From: Bacillota bacterium
GTDB taxonomy: Bacteria; Bacillota; Bacilli; Paenibacillales; Paenibacillaceae
Direction: 5' to 3'
Assembly (NCBI GenBank): GCA_023391635.1
Contig: JAEWAQ010000013.1
Location: 62,001-126,000, forward strand
Length of the DNA stretch: 64,000 bases
The position numbers were made by a program, and so were the translations under genes. Shown here in pieces: positions 34,825 through 42,198 of the stretch; positions within the stretch are counted from its first letter, which is position 1; the number at the start of each line of letters is the position of its first letter. Under the pieces are notes generated by a model, which saw only the letters and a program-made list of their open reading frames with translations, had not been told where the DNA came from and made no database searches.

Positions 34825-34853
34825 ATTATATAGTAATAACCCAATTACAACTA
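34825..34853 (-). promoter_or_regulatory. Candidate promoter of the SLH protein gene
   Basis: On the minus strand TAGTTG, 17 bases, TATAAT, about 120 bases before the start. The -10 is perfect, the -35 weak. The surrounding 100 bases are very AT-rich. Confidence 0.4.
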
Positions 34854-34956
34854 GTTCACCAATTAACACATTTTCTCTCTTTCCGTTTTCGTGGTACAGA
34901 TCACCCCAATGTCCTCTTTCGGAGCGGGGCGCTCCCCAATCAACTCCCCCAAAATA

Positions 34957-35003
34957 AAAATCGCTGACCTCACGCGGTCAGCGATTTTATGGTGGAGCCG
35001 AAC
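34957..35003 (-). other. tRNA-3'-end-like sequence plus terminator, copy 2 (candidate attachment site)
   Basis: On the minus strand GTTCGGCTCCACCAT (34989-35003) precedes a 13-base stem (AAAATCGCTGACC with its complement, loop GCGTGA) and a T-run. The 15-mer resembles a T-loop, acceptor strand and CCA of a tRNA, but no tRNA body lies upstream. Integration of a phage into a tRNA would leave such a 3' fragment with its own terminator, so this may be the left edge of the prophage. The second copy is at 10347-10390. Confidence 0.5.
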
Positions 35004-35057
35004 TTACACTTCTGAAAACCCTGTACGCAAAATACCGGAAATAAAATTCATTTTTAA

Positions 35058-35258
35058 TCACTTGCAGGTAAATTGGTTAGCCACAGCGCTTCTTGCCGAA
35101 TTCACGTACATACTCCCGTTCCCCACATCCGCTTTCTGACTATTTCTAAGCACCTGATCAAGGATCATCAGTTTGCTTTCAGAGATATAGATTGTCTTCT
35201 TCTCATTAGGATCAAAGGGTATGATGCCGATATCTTTTAAGCGGTCTGGTAAGTTCAT
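35058..35258 (-). CDS. 66-residue protein, last gene of small operon B
   Basis: MNLPDRLKDIGIIPFDPNEK at the start, with an excellent AAGGAGGCG site. The ATG overlaps the stop of the 53-residue gene (ATGA). No family is recognised. A middle strand-helix pair (KTIYISESKLMILDQVLRNS) is visible. It shares a transcript with four more small genes to its right. Confidence 0.6.
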   Translation of the reverse strand: MNLPDRLKDIGIIPFDPNEKKTIYISESKLMILDQVLRNSQKADVGNGSMYVNSARSAVANQFTCK

Positions 35259-35416
35259 GGCGTGCGCCTCCTTAAATGTTCATTTTTGAGTCCTTTATCT
35301 GGGAGTTGCATTCCTTGATTGGCTTTTTCTCTCTCTGCCGCTTCATGTTTCAGTATTATTTTCGCCATAAGCCTTACCAACTTTTTTCTCGTTTCTGGAC
35401 TTAATGGATCTCCCAT
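35255..35416 (-). CDS. 53-residue basic helical protein of small operon B
   Basis: ATG at 35414-35416 behind GGAAGGGG. Sequence begins MGDPLSPETRKKLVRLMAKI and stays helical and charged. Its TGA overlaps the start of the next gene, which supports translation. No family is recognised. Typical of phage or mobile-element accessory proteins in size. Confidence 0.6.
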   Translation of the reverse strand: MGDPLSPETRKKLVRLMAKIILKHEAAEREKANQGMQLPDKGLKNEHLRRRTP

Positions 35417-35431
35417 AATCTTTCCCCTTCC

Positions 35432-35755
35432 TCATTTGTTTAGTGAAGCAAACCACTGAAAAAATATATCGCGATGAACGCGAATACCTTTTTGTCCTGG
35501 TCGCCGAATAACTGCTTTGGGCACTTGATCTTCCAGTTCATGTATTATTTGATATACCGTTGTTTTTCCATATTGTGTAGCGTCCATAATATCATTCATT
35601 GTTAAATACAATGGATAAGCATCGACATGGTTCTCAGACTGAACATTTTTATCATCAGGCAAAAGTAGTTTTCTTATAACATTGCATATGACGTCAACTT
35701 CTTCCTTGCTAATTTTATTTTTCAAGATGATTACCGCGATCTTTTCCATGTTCAA
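35432..35755 (-). CDS. Helix-turn-helix (excisionase-like) protein of small operon B
   Basis: 107 residues, start TTG 35753-35755 or ATG 35747-35749, neither with a strong site but 12 bases after the upstream stop. The C-terminal half (about 55-100) looks like an excisionase-type winged helix: YLTMNDIMDATQYGKTTVYQ, then RPGQKGIRVHRDIFFQWF. The N-terminal half is an unassigned helical extension. Possibly controls excision or operon expression. Confidence 0.6.
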   Translation of the reverse strand: MNMEKIAVIILKNKISKEEVDVICNVIRKLLLPDDKNVQSENHVDAYPLYLTMNDIMDATQYGKTTVYQIIHELEDQVPKAVIRRPGQKGIRVHRDIFFQWFASLNK

Positions 35756-35767
35756 TGCCGACCATAT

Positions 35768-35953
35768 TCAGATATCTTCTCCTCTTTCCCAAGCTTCCTC
35801 AATGATTGCCCAAGCTGCCATGTGTAGATCATATTCGGCTTGGGCGGATTCTTCTGGCGTCACTTCCGGTGTGTTGAGGATAATCAGTGTATTACCGTGC
35901 ATGAATTCCATCATACGCTCACCCCGATATAGCGTATGCCGGGGATTTTTCAT
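35768..35953 (-). CDS. 61-residue acidic protein of small operon B
   Basis: MKNPRHTLYRGERMMEFMHG at the start, acidic helical end (EYDLHMAAWAIIEEAWERGE). ATG overlaps the preceding stop (ATGA). No family is recognised. Its tight coupling on both sides is the main evidence that it is real. Confidence 0.55.
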   Translation of the reverse strand: MKNPRHTLYRGERMMEFMHGNTLIILNTPEVTPEESAQAEYDLHMAAWAIIEEAWERGEDI

Positions 35954-36324
35954 GATGGTTTGTCCTTCATTCTCTCAGCGTATTTCAGTTGAAGTTCAGC
36001 AATACGATCATGAAGCCTTTCCCATGCTTCGTCGGACATTTCAGCGGGTTTGAGTGGGTATTTCATGTTTTGTTCCTTGTCTATTACATTATTGAGGATA
36101 GAGAAGTCACTTCTTGATTGATTCTGTGCAGCGGGCACAAGATACCGATTCATTGCAGCGGCGATCCGGTCGATGGATGGATTAGGTTTAGCGTCCACGG
36201 CAATATTGCTCATATCACCGCCACTTCCTGTATGTTTCGCTTTACGTACAGCTGCTCTTGCGATGATTTCATATACGGAATCACGTACGTCTTTGGGGAA
36301 ATCGTCAAGGGATCTTCTCTCCAT
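35950..36324 (-). CDS. 124-residue charged protein, first of small operon B
   Basis: Start ATG 36322-36324 with GAGG eight bases upstream; the frame extends 16 codons higher without a site. Mostly helical: MERRSLDDFPKDVRDSVYEI at the N-terminus, MSDEAWERLHDRIAELQLKY near the end. No family is recognised. A possible TATTAT -10 lies about 45 bases upstream, so operon B likely has its own promoter rather than depending on operon A. Confidence 0.6.
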   Translation of the reverse strand: MERRSLDDFPKDVRDSVYEIIARAAVRKAKHTGSGGDMSNIAVDAKPNPSIDRIAAAMNRYLVPAAQNQSRSDFSILNNVIDKEQNMKYPLKPAEMSDEAWERLHDRIAELQLKYAERMKDKPS

Positions 36325-36399
36325 CTGACATTCCTCGCCTTTCATTCGTGAGTTTATTAATATAATACACATTCCGCATCACAATTAAACTTACAAAAA

Positions 36400-36422
36400 A
36401 GCCCTAGATCGTCTCCAGGGCT
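36400..36422 (-). terminator. Terminator ending small operon A
   Basis: AGCCCT and AGGGCT pair across an 11-base loop and are followed on the minus strand by TTTTTTG. The stop codon of the HTH gene lies inside the hairpin. Confidence 0.8.
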
Positions 36423-36699
36423 AAAAGCTCTCCATCTCCCACAGTTCTGCCGACGGCTTATGTTTTCGCGGTACTTGATGATCTTCCCACGCATTGACCA
36501 CTTGCAGATGGCCATGTAGATTCGGCGACCAATCGATATATCCTTTGTCAGTGAGTGATTTCAGCACTCGCGAAACTGCCTCTGGAGTTCTCCCGATCCT
36601 TACCGCCAACTTATTGATCGAAGGCACTCTCCCGCCGCTGCGAGTATCGTTGTACAGGATACGCAGCAGTTTGCGCTCGATGTCATCCAACACGACCAA
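36421..36699 (-). CDS. Winged helix-turn-helix protein of small operon A
   Basis: 92 residues, start TTG 36697-36699 (GTG two codons on also possible), overlapping the end of the WYL-like gene. Residues 1-70 form a winged helix: LDDIERKLLRILYNDTRSGG, RVPSINKLAVRIGRTPEAVS, then VLKSLTDKGYIDW. This resembles LexA N-terminal or phage O-type DNA-binding domains without a peptidase part. It may regulate operon A or recognise a phage origin. Confidence 0.65.
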   Translation of the reverse strand: MVVLDDIERKLLRILYNDTRSGGRVPSINKLAVRIGRTPEAVSRVLKSLTDKGYIDWSPNLHGHLQVVNAWEDHQVPRKHKPSAELWEMESF

Positions 36700-36886
36700 T
36701 CACCGGCAATGCCGACAGTATCCTTTCAGCCGAGAGCGTTCGGAACGATCGTTTGCCCCAATCCAATACGCATACCTTTCCGTTACGTACTGCGTAAATC
36801 GACACACGCCGTTGCGTGATCGCCCCTTTGCTGTCCTGATAGATGATCTCAGCGCTACGACCGACATACTTCTCAATTTTGACCAT
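36683..36886 (-). CDS. 67-residue WYL-like beta-barrel protein of small operon A
   Basis: ATG at 36884-36886 with GGAGAGTG upstream, six bases after the zinc-ribbon gene. The sequence (VKIEKYVGRSAEIIYQDSKG, then AITQRRVSIYAVRNGKVCVL) resembles the Sm-like barrel of WYL domains, which sense single-stranded nucleic acids or nucleotides in stress regulators. No HTH is fused, but an HTH protein is encoded right after. A split WYL-HTH regulator is a reasonable reading. Confidence 0.5.
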   Translation of the reverse strand: MVKIEKYVGRSAEIIYQDSKGAITQRRVSIYAVRNGKVCVLDWGKRSFRTLSAERILSALPVIGRVG

Positions 36887-36891
36887 GGCGA

Positions 36892-37032
36892 TCACTCTCC
36901 ACATGAGCGCTGACCGCAAGTTGGACAAATCGTACAGCCGGCGGTTGCAGGTGCTGGATAGACAGCAAGGCAGTTCGGGCATTCCTTCGTTACGGTTTCG
37001 ACAGGCTGTTTTCTCAAAGGTGTTCCCTCCAT
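36892..37032 (-). CDS. 46-residue zinc-ribbon protein, first gene of LexA-controlled operon A
   Basis: Encodes MEGTPLRKQPVETVTKECPN onward, with four cysteines in CPNC and CPTC knuckles separated by 15 residues, plus two more Cys. A GTG six codons upstream is an alternative start; neither has a strong ribosome site. Rubredoxin-type zinc ribbons this small bind nucleic acid or proteins. It begins about 25 bases after the predicted transcription start of a promoter holding a LexA box. Confidence 0.6.
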   Translation of the reverse strand: MEGTPLRKQPVETVTKECPNCLAVYPAPATAGCTICPTCGQRSCGE

Positions 37033-37034
37033 AT

Positions 37035-37092
37035 CGAACGTTTGTTCCACTCATAGTACCCACATTATATTAGGAACATACGTTCGGTGCAA
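37035..37092 (-). promoter_or_regulatory. Sigma-A promoter with two LexA (SOS) boxes
   Basis: On the minus strand TTGCAC (37087-37092), 17 bases, TATAAT (37064-37069). Between them lies CGAACGTATGTTCC (37073-37086), a full match to the Bacillus LexA/DinR consensus CGAACRNRYGTTYC. A second site CGAACGTTTGTTCC (37035-37048, plus-strand reading) with one deviation overlaps the start of the transcript. LexA should silence operon A until DNA damage. Confidence 0.85.
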
Positions 37093-37139
37093 GGGGAACA
37101 AAAAAATTCTGCTCAGAAAATGATTCCAACCGAGAATTT

Positions 37140-37991
37140 CTAAACAACAAATTCCACGAACTCAGGAGTTCGGAGCATTCCGGATCTTGTCCAGTTACGA
37201 AACCGTATCCGCGCGTTAATGACAGGCTGTACGTAGACGAAATTGCGGTCCTCACCAGTAATGATGCTCTTGGATAGGTTGTGGAATGCTTTTCGATGAG
37301 CAGCAGGCACTGCCAGTTCCAAGATGCCGACAGGCTTATTTTGAAACCGAAGCAGCCAGCCGAATTGATGTTTTCGATATCCGGCAATAAATACGTCGGC
37401 ATACTGATAGTTGATGATCTTTACCCAAGCCGGATCCCGACGACCTACATACCGACTACCCGTTCGTTTTGCCACCATGCCTTCCATACGTTTCTCGCGG
37501 ATCACCTCGAACATGGATGTACCTTTACTCTCAATATTTATTACGTGGCTGAAATGAGCGCTATCCCGAAGTACTTGAGACAATATCGTCTTTCGCTCCA
37601 TTAGCGGTCGTCCGCGCAAGTCGTTACCCTTATATCGCAAGATGTCGAAGGCAAAAAACGTGACTGGATGCTTTACCTGGGCCTGCATAATGGACATGGG
37701 CTTGCGCTTCATGAACCGCTCTTGGATAAGCTCAAATTCAATGGAGCCTGTCCCTGGGTTTATACAGGCTACTTCACCATCCATGACCACGTCAGACACA
37801 TCATCAATCGAGACACTGTGCAGTTCCGGGTATTGGCGCGTTACATCCAACTGATTCCGCGTAAATAGCCGTACCTTCCCGTCATGGACGGATATGATCA
37901 TGCGGTGGCCATCGATCTTTGGTTCAAAAATATATCGATCGTCATCAAATGGTTCTTCTCGTTTCTCAAGTAGCATTGGGGGCAAGAACAT
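37140..37991 (-). CDS. ligB: ATP-dependent DNA ligase, small LigD/YoqV-like type
   Basis: 283 residues. The adenylation motif EPKIDGHR places the active lysine at 25. Further nucleotidyltransferase motifs: DGEVACI (III), EGMVAKR (IV), AWVKIIN (V). The C-terminal 90 residues form the OB-fold (VFIAGYRKHQFGWLLRFQ). Length matches the minimal ligase YoqV of B. subtilis phage SPbeta (about 270 residues). AGGAG precedes the ATG. It ends just before the LexA-controlled promoter and is divergent from the SRAP gene, the same partnership as YoqV/YoqW. Probably seals breaks during phage replication or repair. Confidence 0.9.
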   Translation of the reverse strand: MFLPPMLLEKREEPFDDDRYIFEPKIDGHRMIISVHDGKVRLFTRNQLDVTRQYPELHSVSIDDVSDVVMDGEVACINPGTGSIEFELIQERFMKRKPMSIMQAQVKHPVTFFAFDILRYKGNDLRGRPLMERKTILSQVLRDSAHFSHVINIESKGTSMFEVIREKRMEGMVAKRTGSRYVGRRDPAWVKIINYQYADVFIAGYRKHQFGWLLRFQNKPVGILELAVPAAHRKAFHNLSKSIITGEDRNFVYVQPVINARIRFRNWTRSGMLRTPEFVEFVV

Positions 37992-38224
37992 CTAAAGTCC
38001 ACTCCTGTTCGGATTTAATGAATGCCAAAAAGGGAGCCACTGAGTGTGACTCCAAGGAGATAAAAGGTTATGAAGAAAAGCTGCAAGAAAATGCTTGCAA
38101 ACTCTTCTATAGACTATGATATACGAACCATATACATTTGCATTAGGAGATTGATGGGAGTGAAGCCTTCGAGCGTTTTTAATTTGCTCAGACTGGTTTA
38201 TACTTATTTTGAGGTGATGTCTCT

Positions 38225-38896
38225 ATGTGTGGAAGGTACACGATTACGGTGACTCTCGAGGAGTTAATGGCATATTACATGCTGGCTGATAATGGAATGC
38301 CGTTTATTGAGCCGCGCTACAATGTAGCACCGATGCAGAAGGTCACTGCAATAATAAATGACGGAGAAAATAACAAACTGGGTGAATTACGTTGGGGGCT
38401 TGTACCGGTATGGTCCAAGGACGATAAAAGCGGATTTAAGATGATCAATGCGAGATCCGAGACGGTCGCGGAGAAGCCGGCATTTCGTGGTTTGCTGACT
38501 CGGAAACGTTGCCTCATCCCTGCAGACGGGTTCTATGAATGGAAGGCTACTGGCGGCAAGAAGCAACCGTATAGAATCGTGCTGAAGGATAGGAACCTAT
38601 TTTCATTCGCCGGGCTTTACGACACATGGACGGGTCCGGAAGGAAACAAAATCAGCACATGCACCATCATTACGACAACACCGAACGAACTGATGGCCGA
38701 CATACACGACCGCATGCCGGTTATCCTACCGCGCGAAGACGAATCGGTATGGCTTGATCGGACGAACCAGGATAAAGACCTGCTGCTGAATCTGCTCAAA
38801 CCGTATGATGCTGACAAGATGCATGCGTACAAGGTGGGCGGTTCGGTTGGAAACGTGCGAAATCACGGTCCCGAATTAATTGAAGAAGTTGTATAA
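38225..38896 (+). CDS. SRAP protein (HMCES/YedK/YoqW family)
   Basis: 223 residues, GAGGTGATG upstream. Starts MCGRYT, so Cys2 becomes the N-terminal nucleophile after Met removal. Other conserved parts: PRYNVAPMQ, NARSETVAEKPAFRGLL, DGFYEWK (Glu) and IHDRMPVIL (His). The family forms a thiazolidine crosslink with abasic sites in single-stranded DNA and protects them. Divergent from the ATP-dependent ligase. No LexA box is seen in the 233-base shared intergenic region. Confidence 0.93.
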   Translation: MCGRYTITVTLEELMAYYMLADNGMPFIEPRYNVAPMQKVTAIINDGENNKLGELRWGLVPVWSKDDKSGFKMINARSETVAEKPAFRGLLTRKRCLIPADGFYEWKATGGKKQPYRIVLKDRNLFSFAGLYDTWTGPEGNKISTCTIITTTPNELMADIHDRMPVILPREDESVWLDRTNQDKDLLLNLLKPYDADKMHAYKVGGSVGNVRNHGPELIEEVV

Positions 38897-39052
38897 GCAA
38901 AGAGCAGCGAGGTCTTACCCGACTCGTCCTTCGATACAACTTAATAATACTACAGCTTATTTTACAAATACGGGACATTAACACTGGCGGTACGATCACC
39001 TTTTCAATATGTTATGGGTGTAATCCCAATACCCTAAAAGGCGGTGATTGTT

Positions 39053-39163
39053 CTGAGTGGTGCAGGATACGGTGTAGGTTACGGAGGAATGGGCGCAGCC
39101 GCATTCGTACTGGTTATATTCGTTTTGTTGGTGATTATTATAGCTGCGGGAATTATCGTTTAA
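39053..39163 (+). CDS. YjcZ-family spore small membrane protein, probable CTG start
   Basis: 36 residues: MSGAGYGVGYGGMGAAAFVL then a hydrophobic helix ending IIAAGIIV. The Gly/Tyr-rich start and single membrane helix define the YjcZ family of tiny sporulation proteins. The usual AAGGNGGTGATTGTT ribosome site is present, exactly spaced for a CTG where relatives have ATG. A GTG three codons upstream overlaps the ribosome site and is less likely. Bases 38897-39052 hold nothing else. Confidence 0.8.
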   Translation: MSGAGYGVGYGGMGAAAFVLVIFVLLVIIIAAGIIV

Positions 39164-39182
39164 ACAGTACCATAATATTTTA

Positions 39183-39214
39183 TACCGACGCTCGTTACAG
39201 GGTGTCGGTTTTTT
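39183..39214 (+). terminator. Terminator after the yjcZ-like gene
   Basis: ACCGAC and GTCGGT arms followed by six T residues. Confidence 0.75.
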
Positions 39215-39388
39215 GTGGCCGCGCATGGCTACTTTATATAGATGCTCTAATAATTGCATATTCACAAGTACTTAGGAAAATAGTATTGCTTCCGCATATC
39301 GCCATAATGTGACTTTTGATGTAGAATAATGGGACAACCAAACGGGAGCAAATCCCCCAGCCGATGGGGAATAGCTAAAGGTGAGAAC

Positions 39389-40165
39389 GTGAAAAAGAAA
39401 ATTGTTTTGTCCGTTGGCCTTGTGATTACCATCATCTTATCTATGGCGATCGGAGCATACGCGGCGTCAAACACCGAAGAAATCAAGGTGCTGTTGAACA
39501 AGTCGTTAAAGGTTAAAGTGAACGGAGAATTGCTCGCTGTCACAGATTCATCCGGAAAGCCAGCGTACCCGATCACCTACAACGGTACTACATATCTACC
39601 GGTCCGGTCGGTCGGCGAGTCCGTTGGGCTGAAAGTGGGATTTGATTCTAATTCCAACACCGTTTTGCTTGGCGAGGATAAACCCGCGACGCCAGCCAGT
39701 AACACCGGCTTGTCGAGAAGTAATCCGGCACCGATCGGCACGATGGTAACTAGTTCAATTAAAAACCTTCTCGACGATTACCAAGCTACTTTCAAGGTTG
39801 AGCAAGTCGTGCGGGGCGATGAAGCATGGACGATGATCCAGCAGGCGAACATGTTTAACAGCGCACCTGCGGACGGATACGAATACATGCTCGTTAAACT
39901 TTCAGTCGGCATCACTAAGAACGCTAATCCTGATGCGAAGGTTGACATAAACGGAGTATCGTTTACACTTGTATCGGAATCAGGCAAGGATTACGATTAT
40001 GTTTCCGTTGTTGCCCCTGAACCGAAACTAAACGCCAATCTATACGTTGGGGCTTCAAATACTGGGTGGGCAGTCTATCAAGTCAAAACAGACGATGCAA
40101 ACCCGTTGCTATCCTTCGGGAGGAAGTATGATGGAACCGGAGGCGTTTGGCTGAAGGTGAACTAA
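39389..40165 (+). CDS. Secreted stalk-domain protein with C-terminal DUF4352-like domain
   Basis: 258 residues from GTG 39389 (AAAGGTGAG upstream). Signal peptide about 1-26 (ends YAA). Residues 30-95 are a copper-amine-oxidase-type stalk domain (LNKSLKVKVNGELLAV, TTYLPVRSVGESVGLKVGFD). After a short linker, residues 105-258 resemble the telokin-like DUF4352 immunoglobulin fold (YQATFKVEQVVRGDEAWTMI, EYMLVKLSVGITKN). Such proteins are common in Paenibacillaceae prophages. It may be exported during lysogeny; the role is unknown. Confidence 0.75.
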   Translation: MKKKIVLSVGLVITIILSMAIGAYAASNTEEIKVLLNKSLKVKVNGELLAVTDSSGKPAYPITYNGTTYLPVRSVGESVGLKVGFDSNSNTVLLGEDKPATPASNTGLSRSNPAPIGTMVTSSIKNLLDDYQATFKVEQVVRGDEAWTMIQQANMFNSAPADGYEYMLVKLSVGITKNANPDAKVDINGVSFTLVSESGKDYDYVSVVAPEPKLNANLYVGASNTGWAVYQVKTDDANPLLSFGRKYDGTGGVWLKVN

Positions 40166-40177
40166 TAGAAGTCTAAC

Positions 40178-40213
40178 AAAAAGAGCAGTGAGGTTATCCC
40201 TCCTGCTCTTTTT
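40178..40213. terminator. Bidirectional terminator between convergent genes
   Basis: AAAAAGAGCAG and CTGCTCTTTTT arms around a 14-base loop. It serves the stalk-domain gene and the DUF3037 gene facing it. Confidence 0.9.
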
Positions 40214-40218
40214 TGTTC

Positions 40219-41100
40219 TTAGATCGCTATTAACTCTTGTTCATATTCGGATATTTGTTTAGCTTCATTCTCGACTTTATTGCAAAGTAATTCAAATGAA
40301 TTGGAATCAACTTCTGCTGCTCTAACACGCTTGTCTTTACTCCTCAAAACATTGACCATTTGAGTAATTGTTCTGTCCTGATTCAAACTGTCGTCTTCAT
40401 CGTATACCAAATAGTAATCGGATTCCTTATTAAAGTTCTCAATTAATGTATTAGTTTTAGAAAACCAGTCAACTAACTTTTCATTCGTCGAATTTGACGG
40501 AACAGCTTGTATTATATTCCACACACCATTTTTGAATAGAAAATCAACATTAAAATGGACGCTTCTTAAGTCTTTGATCGGATGGACCTTAACATTACTC
40601 TTAACCTTTGTCCCTAACCATTCACGTTGGGTAAATATCTGCTTAGTAAAGGTCTTTACATTCCGCTTTATTTTGTCTGTAGTAATTACTTCTTTTGAGT
40701 ATAATACATCGCCGATGTACGTCTTTGACAGAGACTCAAATAACTGGTCTGGATCTTTAGTTAAAGCGAATGTTGGTTCCGATAATTTGAAGTTACTGGG
40801 TATCTCATCTTTAAGATTAATGAGAAATTCTTTTTCCAGCAAGTTGGGACTTAATAAATCTCTGTCTTCAGTGATTTTTTTAAAATAAAAATCCACAATT
40901 TCTTTATGAATTTTAAATGTTCTTTGTGACACTTCATCAAGCGCAACACCCTTGACCTTTGGTGAACTTTCATCCAATACTGCGTGCAAAACGGTTCCTT
41001 CTTCAGGAGAGTGCAAAATCAACCCAATATTCACCTTTTCTCCTCTAATTTCATTCGGGCAATACTGTATTACGGAGTACCAGTGAGTTTTGCGTTCCAT
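40219..41100 (-). CDS. DUF3037 protein paired with a HipA-like kinase
   Basis: 293 residues. The N-terminus (WYSVIQYCPNEIRGEKVNIG, then LILHSPEEGTVLHAVLDES) is the mark of DUF3037. The rest is helical and lysine-rich. Its gene overlaps the 3' end of the HipA-like gene by 31 bases and is coupled to it. HipA-like/DUF3037 pairs recur in bacterial mobile DNA, but what DUF3037 does is not established; an antitoxin or target role is possible. Distinctly AT-rich compared with the phage genes next door. Confidence 0.8.
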   Translation of the reverse strand: MERKTHWYSVIQYCPNEIRGEKVNIGLILHSPEEGTVLHAVLDESSPKVKGVALDEVSQRTFKIHKEIVDFYFKKITEDRDLLSPNLLEKEFLINLKDEIPSNFKLSEPTFALTKDPDQLFESLSKTYIGDVLYSKEVITTDKIKRNVKTFTKQIFTQREWLGTKVKSNVKVHPIKDLRSVHFNVDFLFKNGVWNIIQAVPSNSTNEKLVDWFSKTNTLIENFNKESDYYLVYDEDDSLNQDRTITQMVNVLRSKDKRVRAAEVDSNSFELLCNKVENEAKQISEYEQELIAI

Positions 41101-42077
41101 GTTAATGCACCTCCAATATAACTTTGAAATGCTCCGTTTCCAGCTAGGATGTTTAAAAAAGTTCGTAATAGATTTTTCTGCTCAAGTAAAAACTTTTTAT
41201 AAGTAGCGATCTGCACCTTTTGTTCAACAAACCATTCATTGGGAATGTCACGGAACCAATCATCGATTAATCCGTCACCAATACTTTCCGCTGCTAATAC
41301 AACATCATGAAAACAATGGTTGTTTGGATCGGATACGTCGATGTACTGATCTAACGCTCGGAATATATCGCCAAGACCACCCATCGGAACCTGTTTTCCC
41401 GTAGTATTCATCAATATGTTAATCCAAGCGTTGATGTAAGGTTGATTGGCCGAAACATGAAGTAGCATGTTTCTTTTATTCATATTGCCCCAATTTGAGC
41501 CAAAAAAACAATGACCATGATCAATACAGTATAATAGCCTATCTCCGTTGTTGCTTGCAACAATCAAATTTCCAATGTTTCCAAACCTATCGAAATTTCC
41601 AGTCAAAATATCTAATACTATTATTTTTGGAATGTCGTCTTTGTTTACAATATTGCTGAAGAATGTCGTCCATGATGTCTTTGCATAGCGCTTTCCTAAC
41701 TGAATAAGTTGTTGAAACCCATCTATCAAATTGTTTTCGACGCCTTCAATCAATTTACTTGCGAAGTGGTAGCCAGGGACATATCTATAGTTGAATCTCA
41801 ATGTTGGGTCTTGACTAATAAAAGCACTATCAACAGATGCTATAGCACAATCCGGAATTGATATATCTAAGTATTTTGCAATTTTATGAACCAAAACTTC
41901 CTGTAAGAACATGCAATCCCAAATTTCCCATGCTTTTTTCTCTTCGTTATAGACATGTTGGTTCTTTAATATGTATTCCCTTCCGTTACTCCCCAGTATA
42001 TGAATCGGCTTACTCATACCTCCGTTATTGTTGCCCAGCGGCTGGAGAAAAACATCGATATCTATTCGCTCGATCAT
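41070..42077 (-). CDS. HipA-like protein kinase
   Basis: 335 residues with GGAGGTGG upstream. Kinase elements of the HipA/PI3K-like type: nucleotide lysine in REYILKNQ (Lys38), catalytic segment GNFDRFGNIGN (161-170, Asp163, Asn167/170), and metal-binding IDHGHCF (Asp186). HipA itself phosphorylates glutamyl-tRNA synthetase and halts growth. No HipB-like HTH antitoxin is adjacent; instead the gene is coupled to DUF3037. The location between phage lysis genes and host-like DNA, and its AT-rich composition, suggest an accessory (moron-like) cargo module. Confidence 0.8.
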   Translation of the reverse strand: MIERIDIDVFLQPLGNNNGGMSKPIHILGSNGREYILKNQHVYNEEKKAWEIWDCMFLQEVLVHKIAKYLDISIPDCAIASVDSAFISQDPTLRFNYRYVPGYHFASKLIEGVENNLIDGFQQLIQLGKRYAKTSWTTFFSNIVNKDDIPKIIVLDILTGNFDRFGNIGNLIVASNNGDRLLYCIDHGHCFFGSNWGNMNKRNMLLHVSANQPYINAWINILMNTTGKQVPMGGLGDIFRALDQYIDVSDPNNHCFHDVVLAAESIGDGLIDDWFRDIPNEWFVEQKVQIATYKKFLLEQKNLLRTFLNILAGNGAFQSYIGGALTWNAKLTGTP

Positions 42078-42161
42078 GTTCCACCTCCAAATGTCCTACT
42101 AAGTCGTTTTCGACACTTGGATGCTATTTCCTTCGGAACAAGTGTTTGTTTTACTGACAAT

Positions 42162-42191
42162 AAAAAAGCCCGAGAGCCGAAGCCCCCGGGC
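42162..42191 (-). terminator. Terminator after the endolysin gene
   Basis: GCCCGGGGGC, TTCG loop, GCTCTCGGGC, then TTTTTT on the minus strand. Ends the late phage transcript. Confidence 0.92.
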
Positions 42192-42198
42192 GTGATGG

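Noticed and set aside
34989..35060. A complete tRNA gene on the minus strand
   Set aside because: Only the last 15 bases resemble a tRNA; the 60 bases upstream cannot form the other arms.
38070..38252. 60-codon plus-strand frame before the SRAP gene
   Set aside because: Overlaps the SRAP start, no site, unlikely composition.
39327..39388. Structured leader of the stalk-domain gene as a riboswitch
   Set aside because: The GGGACAACCAAACGGGAGCAA segment looked leader-like, but no known riboswitch consensus could be matched by eye.
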